The notes: generated by a model not told the origin, from the sequence alone. Shown: positions 18,866 through 28,041, counted from the stretch's first letter. The stretch is DNA of 64,000 bases from Flavobacterium kingsejongi (GCF_003076475.1 NZ_CP020919.1:3534001-3598000); one strand, 5' to 3'. Translations and numbers: made by a program.

Positions 18866-19852
18866 ATGCAAAAATTATTTTTCCCCTTATTTATACTACT
18901 CTTTCTGAACAGCTGCAAAGGAACCCAACCGGCTTCTGAAAAGAAAATAGACGATTATGTGTTCAAGAACCAAAAAGAGCGCTCCGCTTATCTCCAGTCC
19001 TATGATGCGGCACTGCAGCTCTGGCAGGTTCCTTTTCAGGAAGACGATATTATCACCAGTTATGGCACAGCCCACGTAATTATCGCCGGTCCCGAAAATG
19101 GGCAACCGCTGGTGCTTTTACACGGCATGGATGCCAGTTCCACGATGTGGTTTCCCAATATCCGTGCATTTGCGTCAAAATACCGTGTGTATGCCATTGA
19201 TTTCCTTATGGAACCGGGAAAATCGATCTCCTGTGGTGAGTCGCTGAACAAAGAAGAAATTGCCAGTTGGTACCGGGAAATATTCCGGCATTACCATCTG
19301 GAACATATCGATATTGTTGCCGCTTCCCGCGGTGGTTACTATGCGTCCTATCTTGCCATGCAGCCGGATAGCCCGATTCAAAAATTGGTATTGCTGAGCC
19401 CGGCCCAAACCTTTGAAATGATTGATCAAAAAAACAAAGCCATTCCCGCCTTGCTGCTAAAATTTTTCCCCAACCGTAACAAATTGGAGAAAACACTACA
19501 TGCCTTTTCTTTGTATCCGGACCGGATCAATCCGATCTATAAAGAGCAGTTTTACTTAGCTAATAAATACAGTAAAAGCAATACCAGTTTCATACAGATG
19601 ACACCTTTTTCCGATGCCGAATTAGGGCAAATTACCTGTCCGACTTTAGTGTTAATTGGCGATCATGACATCGTGAACTCCGCTACCGGAATTGCAAGGG
19701 CACAAAGGCTCATTCCAACGGTAGAAACCAATACCATCACCGATGCCGGGCATTTCCTGACCATCGACCAGGCCGAAATCATCAATACCCGGGTGCTGGA
19801 ATTTTTAAACCGAAAAAACACCGCTGCGCCCAAAAAACAGCTCAAAATCTAA
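18866..19852 (+). CDS. Alpha/beta-hydrolase lipoprotein
   Basis: 328 aa with a lipobox at C17 (FLNSC). The hydrolase fold has the HGMDAS oxyanion region, a nucleophile S154 in VAASRGG (Ala replaces the first Gly of GxSxG), a late Asp in LIGDHD (266/268) and H296 in DAGHF. It lies 33 bases after the glycosidase gene and probably shares its transcript. Esterase or peptidase activity is likely; the substrate is unknown. Confidence 0.87.
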   Translation: MQKLFFPLFILLFLNSCKGTQPASEKKIDDYVFKNQKERSAYLQSYDAALQLWQVPFQEDDIITSYGTAHVIIAGPENGQPLVLLHGMDASSTMWFPNIRAFASKYRVYAIDFLMEPGKSISCGESLNKEEIASWYREIFRHYHLEHIDIVAASRGGYYASYLAMQPDSPIQKLVLLSPAQTFEMIDQKNKAIPALLLKFFPNRNKLEKTLHAFSLYPDRINPIYKEQFYLANKYSKSNTSFIQMTPFSDAELGQITCPTLVLIGDHDIVNSATGIARAQRLIPTVETNTITDAGHFLTIDQAEIINTRVLEFLNRKNTAAPKKQLKI

Positions 19853-19864
19853 ATATTATATACT

Positions 19865-20716
19865 GTGGACATTACCATTTCCAATTCATTACTCACAGCC
19901 TCTTTTAAGCGTAAAGGCGCTGAATTAATTTCACTTAAAAACACCGAAGCCACCGAATACATGTGGGAAGGAAACCCGGAATTCTGGGGTAAACACTCTC
20001 CTGTGTTATTCCCTATTGTCGGGACCTTAAAACAAAATATCTACCGGTTTAACGATCAGGAATATACTATGGGACGCCATGGGTTTGCCCGCGACCTGGA
20101 TTTCGAAATCGCCAGCCAATCTGAAAGCAGTATCACGTTTGCCCTAAAAGCTTCTGACGCAACCCGGACAGTATATCCTTTTGATTTTGAATTGCAAATT
20201 ACCTATACGCTTGCCGGAAACCAATTGGAAATCCGCTACGACGTCGCAAATACCGGCAGTTCAGCACTACCCTTTTCGATTGGTGCCCATCCTGCTTTTG
20301 CCCTGCCCGGAAACTTTGAAGACTATAGCCTGCAATTTTCAGAACAGGCTCCCGATGCGTATTACCTGCTTCAGGATGACCTCCTGTCTGATGTTACCGC
20401 ACCAGTCCATACTACCGCAGCGACACTGCTCCTGAACTATTCCCTTTTTGAAAATGATGCCTTGGTATTCCGAAAAAACCAAGTGACCAGTATTGCTATA
20501 CTCCACCAGTCCAAAGAACGGATCAGGGTACATTGTAAAGGTTTTCCTTTTTTAGGAATCTGGACCAAAAACCAGGCACCTTTTCTTTGTATTGAACCCT
20601 GGTATGGCGTTTCCGACACTGTAAACAGTAATCAGGACCTTTTTGAGAAGGAAGGCATCACAATTCTGCAGGCCAAAGAAAATTTCACGGCAAAATTTGC
20701 CATTGAAATAGTATAA
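19865..20716 (+). CDS. Aldose 1-epimerase family protein (LacX-like)
   Basis: 283 aa with a GTG start, 12 bases after the previous stop. Typical features of the family are GKHSPVLFPIVGTLK, GRHGFARDLDFE (with the catalytic-type His), IGAHPAF, and the C-terminal FLCIEPWYGVSD. No signal peptide, so cytosolic, unlike its two lipoprotein neighbours. It probably interconverts anomers of a hexose or hexose derivative released by the upstream enzymes; this link is inferred from the operon. Confidence 0.9.
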   Translation: MDITISNSLLTASFKRKGAELISLKNTEATEYMWEGNPEFWGKHSPVLFPIVGTLKQNIYRFNDQEYTMGRHGFARDLDFEIASQSESSITFALKASDATRTVYPFDFELQITYTLAGNQLEIRYDVANTGSSALPFSIGAHPAFALPGNFEDYSLQFSEQAPDAYYLLQDDLLSDVTAPVHTTAATLLLNYSLFENDALVFRKNQVTSIAILHQSKERIRVHCKGFPFLGIWTKNQAPFLCIEPWYGVSDTVNSNQDLFEKEGITILQAKENFTAKFAIEIV

Positions 20717-20723
20717 GCTATAA

Positions 20724-20764
20724 AAAAGGCTGTGGCACTCTAAAATGATAGCACAGCCTTTTAT
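20724..20764. terminator. Bidirectional terminator after the epimerase gene
   Basis: AAAAGGCTGTG and a matching CACAGCCTTTT arm surround a 15-base loop. The T tract is short on the plus strand and longer (six T) on the minus strand. Confidence 0.75.
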
Positions 20765-20817
20765 TCCCCACTGACCCTCCGGAATCCCAATTCATACTGT
20801 TGTATACTCCTAAATAC

Positions 20818-21153
20818 AGCAGGATTATGCACCCCTATAGAATATTCACCCACACCTACCGAAGCTTTAAACACACCTATAGAATATGTACCCACACCTA
20901 CCGAAACTCTAAACACACCTATAGAATATTCACCCACACCTACCGAAACTCTAAACACACCTATAGAATATTCACCCACACCTACCGAAACTCTAAACAC
21001 ACCTATAGAACATTCATCCACACCTCCCGAAACTCTAAACACACCAGTAGAATATTCATCCACACCTACCGAAGCTTTAAGCACACCTACAGCATATTCA
21101 CCCACACCTACCGAAGCTCTAAACACACCTATAGAATATTCACCCACACCTAC
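20818..21153. repeat. Tandem array of 21-bp units alternating as a 42-bp period
   Basis: About 16 consecutive 21-bp units without spacers. Two unit types alternate: on the plus strand one runs TATAGAATATTCACCCACAC + C, the other TACCGAAACTCTAAACACAC + C, so the pattern repeats every 42 bp. The units at the left end are degenerate. Because the period is a multiple of three, both strands stay open: a 135-aa minus frame (21168 to 20761, TTG start) of alternating GVGEYSI and GVFRVSV heptads, and a 171-aa plus frame (20800-21315). Neither has a signal peptide, a clear promoter or a known domain, so I list the DNA repeat and not a gene. It fills the space between two convergent genes. The 584-base gap 20717-21300 holds only this array and two terminators. 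Confidence 0.9.
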
Positions 21154-21240
21154 CGGAATACGTTGCAACTAACTCGTAAGTCCCGATCATTGTATTGCAA
21201 CGGATTACGACCAGGACGGACATTGAGGGATAGGGGCATA

Positions 21241-21277
21241 AAAAAAGAGGTCATTCCACCAATAGTGAAACAACCTC
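21241..21277 (-). terminator. Terminator of the S8 peptidase gene
   Basis: On the minus strand GAGGTTGTTTCAC pairs fully (with three G-T pairs) with GTGGAATGACCTC around a 5-base loop, followed by six T. Confidence 0.82.
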
Positions 21278-21300
21278 CTATTATAAACCATAATCCTTAT

Positions 21301-22821
21301 TTATTGAACGGCTAAAAGCGCATTCACACTGCCGTATCCAAAATCAGCATTTTTATTGGGGTACAGCGAAGCTGATTGTTTCATTTTGGTCAATACCTGT
21401 GCGCGCGTCCATGATGGATTTTTAGACCACACCAAAGCTGCAATTCCCGCAGTAGTAGCCGTTGCCACAGAAGATCCTCCCACATATTTCGATTCATTAT
21501 TATAATAGCCTAAAACCGGGGTATTGCTTCCAGTAGCTGCTTTTTCCATCACTACTGTAAAGTCAATTTTAGCCCCTTTATGGCAAACATCACATTCCTG
21601 GTAGGTACTGCTGTCTTTTATACCCGTTACCGCTACTGCTTCCGCCATAGAAGCCGGAAAAATAACACCTACAAAATTGGTAAAACTCGTTGATGTCCCG
21701 CCTGCGCAAAAGATCAGCTTGCCTTTGCTATACGCATATTTAATCCCATCTTCAATTTTCCCAACCGAAAAAATATGCCCCATCGACATCGAAATGATCT
21801 TAACATCAGTTCGGTTGCCCAATGCTGTAAAGGCATCTTTTACACCATTTTGCTCATGATAGCCCTCTAATAACACATTGGCAGCAGCACGATACGTAAC
21901 CAGATTGGCATTATAAGCAACACCTACTGTCATTCCACTATTATTCCGGGGAGCTGCTGCTACAGACGCCATACTCGTTCCATGACCACATTGATCGTTT
22001 GGCCCATCCGTTGTGCTTGACCAGGGCCAGACAGAATCTACATAAGTACCATATTTTTGTATTGAGCGCCCGGAAGATTGCCCTGTATTGAAACCGGAGC
22101 CCAGTAAGTTTTGTTCCGGAGAAACACCGGAATCTACAATACCAATGGTAATACCCGCGCCGGTAGCATAGGACCAGGCACCCGGAATATTGTGTTTGTA
22201 AAAAGACCACGGCACTTTCGCATTGGGAGCAACAGTGGTATAATCCGCAGCATTCAACGCCGCTGATTCAAAGCCACAACCGGAAGAACCCGATGAGGAT
22301 GATTTATTGGCCATGGCCTGCTGATCGTAATAGCGATAGTTAGCCGGTTCAATATAGCGTATTCCTGTGGTATGACGCAGGATTCGGACCGTCTCCGGCT
22401 GTACCACCATAACATCCATCGTAGTCAGGTAGGCATCACTGCGAATCAGGATTTTTTCCGGTGCCAGGTTTTCTGCAGTTGTCAGAGTATTCAGGAGTTC
22501 CCGTTCCAAAGATGCGGCTCCTGCCACTTTGCTTTTATCAAAATCGTTGGCAGTGGCACCATAACCCAAGGACACACTGTTTCCTCCTCTGAAAATAGCG
22601 CTCCACAGCAAATGATCGGTAGCCTCACTCCAATTGAAGTATCCTTTGGTACGGATGGATTCATCGATAGCCGCATTGATCTGTTGTGTGGTTAAAGGAT
22701 CTTTTAGTATTTCCCCGGCAGTAGGTGTTTCGGGGATTGCCATCATTTCATCTTCCCTGGAACATGAAATTGTTACCAATAAAACAGCAACAAACCATAA
22801 TTTGAAATAATTCTTTTTCAT
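21301..22821 (-). CDS. S8 (subtilisin-like) serine peptidase lipoprotein
   Basis: 506 aa with a lipobox at C20 (LVTISC) and a propeptide-like stretch to about residue 190. The triad is visible: D230 (IGIVDSG), H280 (GHGTSMAS) and S451 (GGSSVATATTAG). The usual Pro after the Ser motif is replaced by Ala455, and the oxyanion-hole AAGN segment reads CAGG, so activity may be altered. It ends soon after the catalytic domain and has no type IX sorting domain. The promoter may be TATATTTA at 22843-22850 (minus). Confidence 0.92.
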   Translation of the reverse strand: MKKNYFKLWFVAVLLVTISCSREDEMMAIPETPTAGEILKDPLTTQQINAAIDESIRTKGYFNWSEATDHLLWSAIFRGGNSVSLGYGATANDFDKSKVAGAASLERELLNTLTTAENLAPEKILIRSDAYLTTMDVMVVQPETVRILRHTTGIRYIEPANYRYYDQQAMANKSSSSGSSGCGFESAALNAADYTTVAPNAKVPWSFYKHNIPGAWSYATGAGITIGIVDSGVSPEQNLLGSGFNTGQSSGRSIQKYGTYVDSVWPWSSTTDGPNDQCGHGTSMASVAAAPRNNSGMTVGVAYNANLVTYRAAANVLLEGYHEQNGVKDAFTALGNRTDVKIISMSMGHIFSVGKIEDGIKYAYSKGKLIFCAGGTSTSFTNFVGVIFPASMAEAVAVTGIKDSSTYQECDVCHKGAKIDFTVVMEKAATGSNTPVLGYYNNESKYVGGSSVATATTAGIAALVWSKNPSWTRAQVLTKMKQSASLYPNKNADFGYGSVNALLAVQ

Positions 22822-22975
22822 AATTAAAATAGATTTAGGGGTTAAATATAGGAATTAAAGCAGCTAAACTACTAACAAACAGTAAGTCACAAAATCAATA
22901 TCACAAATAATTTTATTTCAAACCATAAAATGTATTTTTAGAAAATTATATTTAGATTTATAAAAAATTTTAAAA

Positions 22976-23527
22976 GTGCAAAAATTACTTCTTTCGCTGA
23001 CCCTTTTCATTGCTTCCTTAACTACATACGGACAGACTTATGCTAAATTCAATACCGTTACTGCTATAGTAGGTGTGCCCAATATTGGTGTAGAAACCAG
23101 CATTGGCAAAAAGTTCACTTTTCAGTTTGATGTTACCGCTTCATTTTGGAAATCGGTAAATGGCGGACCGCAACAATTTGTGATTGCCATTCCGGAACTT
23201 CGCTATCATTTTAACGAAAATTTCAAAGGCTTTTATGTGGGTGCCCATGTGGGTGGCGGAACATTTAAAGCCCAAAAATGGAACTACTTCAATACCGATA
23301 TGTACCAAAAAGGATACAACCTTTATTATGGTGCTTCTATTGGATACCAATGGCAGATCAATGATAAAATAATGCTCGATCTTTTTGCCGGAGGCGGTAA
23401 CCAGCAGGGCTTTTACAAGGGCTACCATTTGAGTACCGGAGAACGTTATGAATCCGTTCGTAATTACAACAAAAGCGGGGAATGGTTCCCCTACCGTGGT
23501 GGTGTAATGTTATCCTATAAATTCTAA
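22976..23527 (+). CDS. DUF3575 family outer-membrane-type protein
   Basis: 183 aa with a GTG start and a signal peptide (LLLSLTLFIASLTTYGQ). The mature part alternates polar and hydrophobic residues with many aromatic strands and ends in a C-terminal Phe (VMLSYKF), as outer-membrane beta-barrels do. The pattern VGVPNIGVETSIGKKFTFQFDV is typical of DUF3575 proteins. Function unknown. A TATTTTTA box at 22933-22940 fits a promoter about 40 bases upstream. Confidence 0.82.
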   Translation: MQKLLLSLTLFIASLTTYGQTYAKFNTVTAIVGVPNIGVETSIGKKFTFQFDVTASFWKSVNGGPQQFVIAIPELRYHFNENFKGFYVGAHVGGGTFKAQKWNYFNTDMYQKGYNLYYGASIGYQWQINDKIMLDLFAGGGNQQGFYKGYHLSTGERYESVRNYNKSGEWFPYRGGVMLSYKF

Positions 23528-23560
23528 TCCACTAGCTTTATCAATTATAAAGCATCTTTT

Positions 23561-23592
23561 TTTGTAGTACTGTCATTATTCGGTTATATTTG
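23561..23592 (+). promoter_or_regulatory. Promoter of the ABC ATPase/membrane protein pair
   Basis: TTTG at 23561-23564, a 20-base spacer, then a perfect TATATTTG at 23585-23592; 20 bases before the ATG. One of the best -33/-7 matches in the window. Confidence 0.65.
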
Positions 23593-23611
23593 AGTAGCAA
23601 TTACACCACCT

Positions 23612-24769
23612 ATGACAGAATTCCAAAGACAGTTTCAGGAAATTAAGAACCATCTTCTTTTTGAAGATTATACGCTTCTCATTAAAAGGATCATTGACCT
23701 GACCCTGGATACAGAAGACATTGCTTTTTACAAAAAGACCAATGCCCTGCTAGACTGGCTGGATCAGGAAAACCATAGTAGTGCAGCGCAAAAGGAAAAA
23801 TTTGAAAGTATCCTGCAGGAACTGCATGATTATTTATCCCTAAAGGAAATTCCGGAAAAAGAGCTATTAGTCAGTACGAATGCCATCCGGAAATCCTATG
23901 CCCATAATGGCTTTGCTTTAGGTCCCGTGGATCTCAATCTTTACCAGGGGCATATTTTAGGCCTTGTAGGTGAAAATGGCAATGGAAAAACAACATTGCT
24001 CCGGTTGATTTGTGGGGAACTCTATCCTACTTCCGGAAGCCTTGACTACCATTTTCAGTACCAGGATGCTTTTGACCTCAGGACACAATTGGTCTATATT
24101 CCCCAAAGAACCGATTCCTGGAAGGGTTCGATGCTCGAAAACCTGCTTTTTACTGCAGCGGCATACGGCTACACTCCCGAAGAAAATGAATTGGTTACCG
24201 AATTGATTATTGCACGGCTTAACCTTCGGCCGTATCGCAACCACCAGTGGAAAAATTTATCGTCCGGTTATAAAATGCGTTTCGAATTGGCACGAATGCT
24301 GCTCCGAAAACCGAAAATACTGCTGATCGATGAGCCATTGGCAAATTTGGATATCCTGGCACAACAAACCGTACTGGAAGATTTCCGTGCTATTGCAAAA
24401 TCACCTTTCCGTCCCCTGGCTATTATACTGAGTTCCCAACAGCTGTACGAAGTCGAAAAAACATCCGATCAGGTTATTTTCCTGAAAAACGGAACTCAGA
24501 AAAACCTGCATGCTATCGATACTCCGGATGCAATCGTTGAAGAAAAACAACTGGTCATCGAATTTGAAAGTGAATGGTCACAATCGGAACTTACAGCTGC
24601 CTTTGGTGCTGCGCTGTTATCCTTAAAGTTTAATGGAGGTACTTATATCGGAACCTTTTCCGCTGCGGATACGATTTATGATTTCTTAGCAATCGTGACT
24701 GCAGAAAGAATTCCACTCAACTATTTCAGGAACATCTCCAATTCGACCCGACGCTTTTTCGTATCTTAA
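23612..24769 (+). CDS. ABC-transporter ATPase with an N-terminal helical extension
   Basis: 385 aa. Residues 1-80 are a charged helical region not found in ordinary ABC subunits. The ATPase follows: Walker A GENGNGKTT (120-128), Q-loop YIPQR, signature LSSGYKMRFE (216-225), Walker B ILLIDEP (E241). The H-loop position holds Gln276 (LSSQQLYEVE) where most members have His. A C-terminal domain (about 300-385) resembles the regulatory tails of drug-type ABC ATPases. It is followed 12 bases later by a large membrane protein, its likely permease. Substrate unknown. Confidence 0.88.
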   Translation: MTEFQRQFQEIKNHLLFEDYTLLIKRIIDLTLDTEDIAFYKKTNALLDWLDQENHSSAAQKEKFESILQELHDYLSLKEIPEKELLVSTNAIRKSYAHNGFALGPVDLNLYQGHILGLVGENGNGKTTLLRLICGELYPTSGSLDYHFQYQDAFDLRTQLVYIPQRTDSWKGSMLENLLFTAAAYGYTPEENELVTELIIARLNLRPYRNHQWKNLSSGYKMRFELARMLLRKPKILLIDEPLANLDILAQQTVLEDFRAIAKSPFRPLAIILSSQQLYEVEKTSDQVIFLKNGTQKNLHAIDTPDAIVEEKQLVIEFESEWSQSELTAAFGAALLSLKFNGGTYIGTFSAADTIYDFLAIVTAERIPLNYFRNISNSTRRFFVS

Positions 24770-24780
24770 AACTTCCAGCC

Positions 24781-26355
24781 ATGATCAAAAATATTCAAAA
24801 GAAATTATTACTGCACCATCCACTGCTCTGGAATACTAAAATTATTCCCTTCGGATTGCTGGCACTCCTGATAAACCTCATTTTCCTGGCCTTAGGATAT
24901 TACAATGGCTCCATTGATTTTTCCGTCAGTGAGTATACCTATAACAGTGGTACCGACACAGCTTTAATTGTGTTCGTGAGCATCGTACTCTCCTTGCTGG
25001 TCGGCATTGTATGGATGGTATTATATTCCCGCAATAACGCATTTAAATCTTTCTATCCCAAAAGTGCTGTTTCCCTATATGTCGAATGGCTGCTGATCCT
25101 GGTATTCTGTATCTTTAATGTCGGTTATTCCATCTCCTATCTGTATGGAAAAGAACTAAGAGCCAAGACCTATTTTACAGAAAAAGAATTTGCCCGAAGA
25201 ACAGAAATAATCAGCCTGTCCTCTATGTTTGTGGAAGGTGATATTATAGAAAACCCACAGCAGGAAATAACTAAAAATGGAGAGGTCACTTCTATTCCTA
25301 TAGGCCACTTTTCCTACAAAGGCAAAGAATATCCCGTAAAATCACTAATCAACAAACGGATTACCAGTTTTGAATACACCACTCCCATGATGGATTCCCT
25401 AAATCAGGAGCGTATAAAAGGGTGGCTTACCGAAAATCGCAAAGATTCCGTACGCTGGTTGTTTCAGGAATTCTTTAAAATCGTAGAGGATCATAAGCTT
25501 AAGGCCTCTATCACACCCGAATCATGGCTTAAAATGGTATATACCTATCCTGATTTTAGCAGCTACCCAACCATTGGAAGGGTACCGAAACTGCTAAATT
25601 ATAGCAATACTTATTTCCGGGGGGTAAAGAACAATCCGGGCGACTATAGCATGTATGCACTTCCCATAGACAGCACTTCGATTGTTACAACGGATGATGG
25701 TGCTATTGGGGCATCTAATGACACCATTCCGATACCGAATGAATACGATTATTATAAATACTATGTCCCGTATAATGCATTGCTAAATTCGTATGGACAA
25801 ATAGCCGAAATTCAAAGTACCCCGATTGTCAATTCGGAATTTGTATTGTATTATGGGTATCTTCCGCTAATGTTATCGCTTTGTATTTTTTCCTTCAGGG
25901 TAACATCAGGAAGGAACTGGCTGATTGGTTTAGTATCATTGGGAATCACCGGTATCATTGTAGGCATCCTGTCTGCCGTAATCTCCTTTTTAGGTTTTGA
26001 GACTACTTTTACGGTATTATACTGTTTGGTATTTGCTGTGCTCCTGATTTATTTTATAGTCGTATGCTACCGCAAAACAAGTAAAGGCATTTCCGGTATT
26101 ACGCTAAATCCTTTATTGTGGTTACTGCCGGCATTCCTGCCTATTATTTATACCACCATTATACAAATTTCCAACCGGCGGTATTACAACTATAGATACG
26201 ATCAAAACCTGCAGATTTATACTGAGTCCTCAACAATCCTCTGGATGGAAGATCACGTCATGGAATTCATGCTGGCAAATATCGTTTTGGTATTTATCAT
26301 TATGTTCTATTTTGCCCATCAGATCCGAAAATGGAAAGCCGTAGCCGAGGCATAA
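24781..26355 (+). CDS. Large membrane protein, likely permease partner of the ABC ATPase
   Basis: 524 aa, not recognised as a named family. Three hydrophobic segments lie in residues 20-130, then a soluble, probably extracytoplasmic domain of about 230 residues (about 135-360), then five or so membrane segments in 365-515. The layout resembles ABC-2 or gliding/lantibiotic-type permeases with a big external loop, but sequence similarity is not obvious to me. The pairing with the ATPase rests on the 12-base spacing and shared strand. Confidence 0.75.
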   Translation: MIKNIQKKLLLHHPLLWNTKIIPFGLLALLINLIFLALGYYNGSIDFSVSEYTYNSGTDTALIVFVSIVLSLLVGIVWMVLYSRNNAFKSFYPKSAVSLYVEWLLILVFCIFNVGYSISYLYGKELRAKTYFTEKEFARRTEIISLSSMFVEGDIIENPQQEITKNGEVTSIPIGHFSYKGKEYPVKSLINKRITSFEYTTPMMDSLNQERIKGWLTENRKDSVRWLFQEFFKIVEDHKLKASITPESWLKMVYTYPDFSSYPTIGRVPKLLNYSNTYFRGVKNNPGDYSMYALPIDSTSIVTTDDGAIGASNDTIPIPNEYDYYKYYVPYNALLNSYGQIAEIQSTPIVNSEFVLYYGYLPLMLSLCIFSFRVTSGRNWLIGLVSLGITGIIVGILSAVISFLGFETTFTVLYCLVFAVLLIYFIVVCYRKTSKGISGITLNPLLWLLPAFLPIIYTTIIQISNRRYYNYRYDQNLQIYTESSTILWMEDHVMEFMLANIVLVFIIMFYFAHQIRKWKAVAEA

Positions 26356-26385
26356 ACTAAAATATTCCAAGTTCTTTACCGAAAA

Positions 26386-26616
26386 TCAGGCTTTGAATTT
26401 CGGTAAAGTCCTTAGGTATAACTCTTCTACTTTTTTGCGTGCCCAATCCGTTTTCCTCAAGAAGGTAAGACTGGATTTGACACTGGGATTATCGGTAAAA
26501 CACTTGATTTTTATCAATTCGCCCAAGGTATCAAAACCATAATGCGCGACCAATTGTTCCAAGATGTGCTGTAATGTGATTCCGTGAAGCGGATCTTTGC
26601 TCTTTCCATTTTCCAT
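26386..26616 (-). CDS. VF530 family (DUF2132) small protein
   Basis: 76 aa from the ATG at 26616; the frame extends to 26652, but the family starts near MENGKSKDPLHG. Diagnostic segments are DPLHGITLQHILEQLV and CFTDNPSVKSSLTFLRKTDWAR. VF530 proteins are small helical proteins thought to bind DNA. Convergent with the membrane protein gene. Confidence 0.85.
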   Translation of the reverse strand: MENGKSKDPLHGITLQHILEQLVAHYGFDTLGELIKIKCFTDNPSVKSSLTFLRKTDWARKKVEELYLRTLPKFKA

Positions 26617-26726
26617 ACTGCAAAAGTACAGAAATAGAAGTGGGTGTTCCAAACTCCTTCCTATTATTTAAACAAAAAGAGGACTGCTCCGGAGAAGAGC
26701 CCTCTTACCTTATACACACAAACAAA

Positions 26727-27413
26727 CTAAAATTTCATTCCAAATCCAAAACCTACCAGCCAGGGATTAATATCGACAGCTGCAGGGATGCTCAATCCCG
26801 GTGCCAGATTGGAAGCATCTACTGTAACATCTGTACTGAGGAATAACCGTTTTAAATCAAGGTTGATAAAAAAACGATCGTCCAGCATCAAATCAAAACC
26901 CGCCTGTGCAGCATAACCAATCGTATTTTTATAGTCCACACCCTGAACTGTACCTCCGGATTTTGCGTTGTAAAAAATCGTATAATTCAACCCGGCACCA
27001 ACATAAGGCTTAAAAGGTGTTTGGGCTTCCTGGAGGAAATGGTATTGTACCGTAAGTGTTGGCGGTAGCAGGTAGACGCTTCCCAAATCGATATTTACAT
27101 TAGTCGGTCCCCCTATCGCTGAAATATCCGAACCTACGGTATTGGTGCTGTGCTTTGTGGTTCCTAAGATCAGTTCGGCAGCAATATTTTTGGTAAAGAA
27201 GTAGGTGAAATCCAATTCCGGGATAAATGTATTGGTAATCCGTACATCTCCGCCTATAGTTCCTATACTTGCCTGCTCTTCGGGAATCACACCCACACCC
27301 CGAACCCGAACCTGCCATCTTTTAAAATCTTCTTTTGGTGTTTGCTCCTGTGCCTGCATAAAATTCACACTCAGTAAGGCGAATGCCATTACTGTAAAAA
27401 TTACTTTTTTCAT
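26727..27413 (-). CDS. OmpW-family outer membrane beta-barrel protein
   Basis: 228 aa with a signal peptide (MAFALLSVNFMQAQ). The mature protein has the OmpW pattern: WQVRVRGVGVIPEE, then DFTYFFTKNIAAELILG, LPPTLTVQYHF, KPYVGAGLNYTIFY and a C-terminal GFGFGMKF with terminal Phe. OmpW forms an eight-stranded barrel with a hydrophobic channel, used for small hydrophobic compounds. Monocistronic. Confidence 0.9.
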   Translation of the reverse strand: MKKVIFTVMAFALLSVNFMQAQEQTPKEDFKRWQVRVRGVGVIPEEQASIGTIGGDVRITNTFIPELDFTYFFTKNIAAELILGTTKHSTNTVGSDISAIGGPTNVNIDLGSVYLLPPTLTVQYHFLQEAQTPFKPYVGAGLNYTIFYNAKSGGTVQGVDYKNTIGYAAQAGFDLMLDDRFFINLDLKRLFLSTDVTVDASNLAPGLSIPAAVDINPWLVGFGFGMKF

Positions 27414-27435
27414 GATTTTGGTTTTAATTACAAGG

Positions 27436-27443
27436 CAAATGTA
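27436..27443 (-). promoter_or_regulatory. -7 box of the OmpW gene
   Basis: TACATTTG on the minus strand, 23 bases before the ATG. Confidence 0.6.
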
Positions 27444-27518
27444 GCCTGCTATTCCACTCTAATAAGTGATAAAAGTCATTGTATAAAAATTATTTGCCAC
27501 ACTATTTTTCAGGCATAA

Positions 27519-27549
27519 TTGCGGGTTCGCCAATTTGTTAGTACCTTTG
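27519..27549 (+). promoter_or_regulatory. Promoter of smpB
   Basis: TTG at 27519-27521, 20-base spacer, TACCTTTG at 27542-27549; the leader to the ATG is only about 0-5 bases after the expected start, so the mRNA may be nearly leaderless. Confidence 0.55.
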
Positions 27550-27556
27550 CCCTGCA

Positions 27557-28009
27557 ATGGTAAAAACAGTCAACATAGTAAATAAAAGGGCGCGGTTCGA
27601 TTATGAAATAATCGAAAAGTATACTGCCGGTATTGTTTTGTCAGGAACAGAAATCAAAGCCATCCGTTTGGGTAAGGCACAAATTGCAGAAAGTTTTTGT
27701 GAATTCTCTAATAATGAGCTATTTGCCATCAATACCTATATTGAAGAATACGCATTTGGCAATCAATTCAACCACAAATCCCGAAGCGAACGTAAATTAT
27801 TACTCAACAGAAGGGAATTAAAAAGCCTCGAACGCAGCGTACAGGCGAAAGGCCTTACCATAGTGCCGTTACGTCTTTTTACCAACGAAAAAGGCATGGC
27901 GAAACTCGAAATCGGGCTTTGTAAAGGAAAGAAAAACTATGACAAGCGCGAATCCTTAAAAGAGCAGGATACCAAAAGAGACATCGACAGGATCAAAAAA
28001 GCATATTAA
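27557..28009 (+). CDS. smpB: SsrA-binding protein SmpB
   Basis: 150 aa, normal length. Conserved blocks NKRARFDYEIIEKYTAGIVL, GTEIKAIRLGKAQI, and a basic C-terminal tail (KGKKNYDKRESLKEQDTKRD) that enters the ribosomal decoding centre. It delivers tmRNA to stalled ribosomes. The tmRNA gene is not in this window. Followed at once by a terminator. Confidence 0.96.
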   Translation: MVKTVNIVNKRARFDYEIIEKYTAGIVLSGTEIKAIRLGKAQIAESFCEFSNNELFAINTYIEEYAFGNQFNHKSRSERKLLLNRRELKSLERSVQAKGLTIVPLRLFTNEKGMAKLEIGLCKGKKNYDKRESLKEQDTKRDIDRIKKAY

Positions 28010-28037
28010 AAAAAAACCGCTATACAGCGGTTTTTTT
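28010..28037. terminator. Terminator between smpB and pcm
   Basis: CCGCT and AGCGG with a 4-base loop, long A tract before and T tract after; usable from both sides. Confidence 0.8.
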
Positions 28038-28041
28038 ATAT

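Noticed and set aside
20818..21153. CRISPR array
   Set aside because: Units are contiguous 21-mers with no unique spacers, and there are no cas genes in the window.
20800..21315. 171-aa plus-strand frame across the first repeat array
   Set aside because: It follows from a 21-bp period without stops, has no promoter or family and runs into the terminator and end of the S8 gene.
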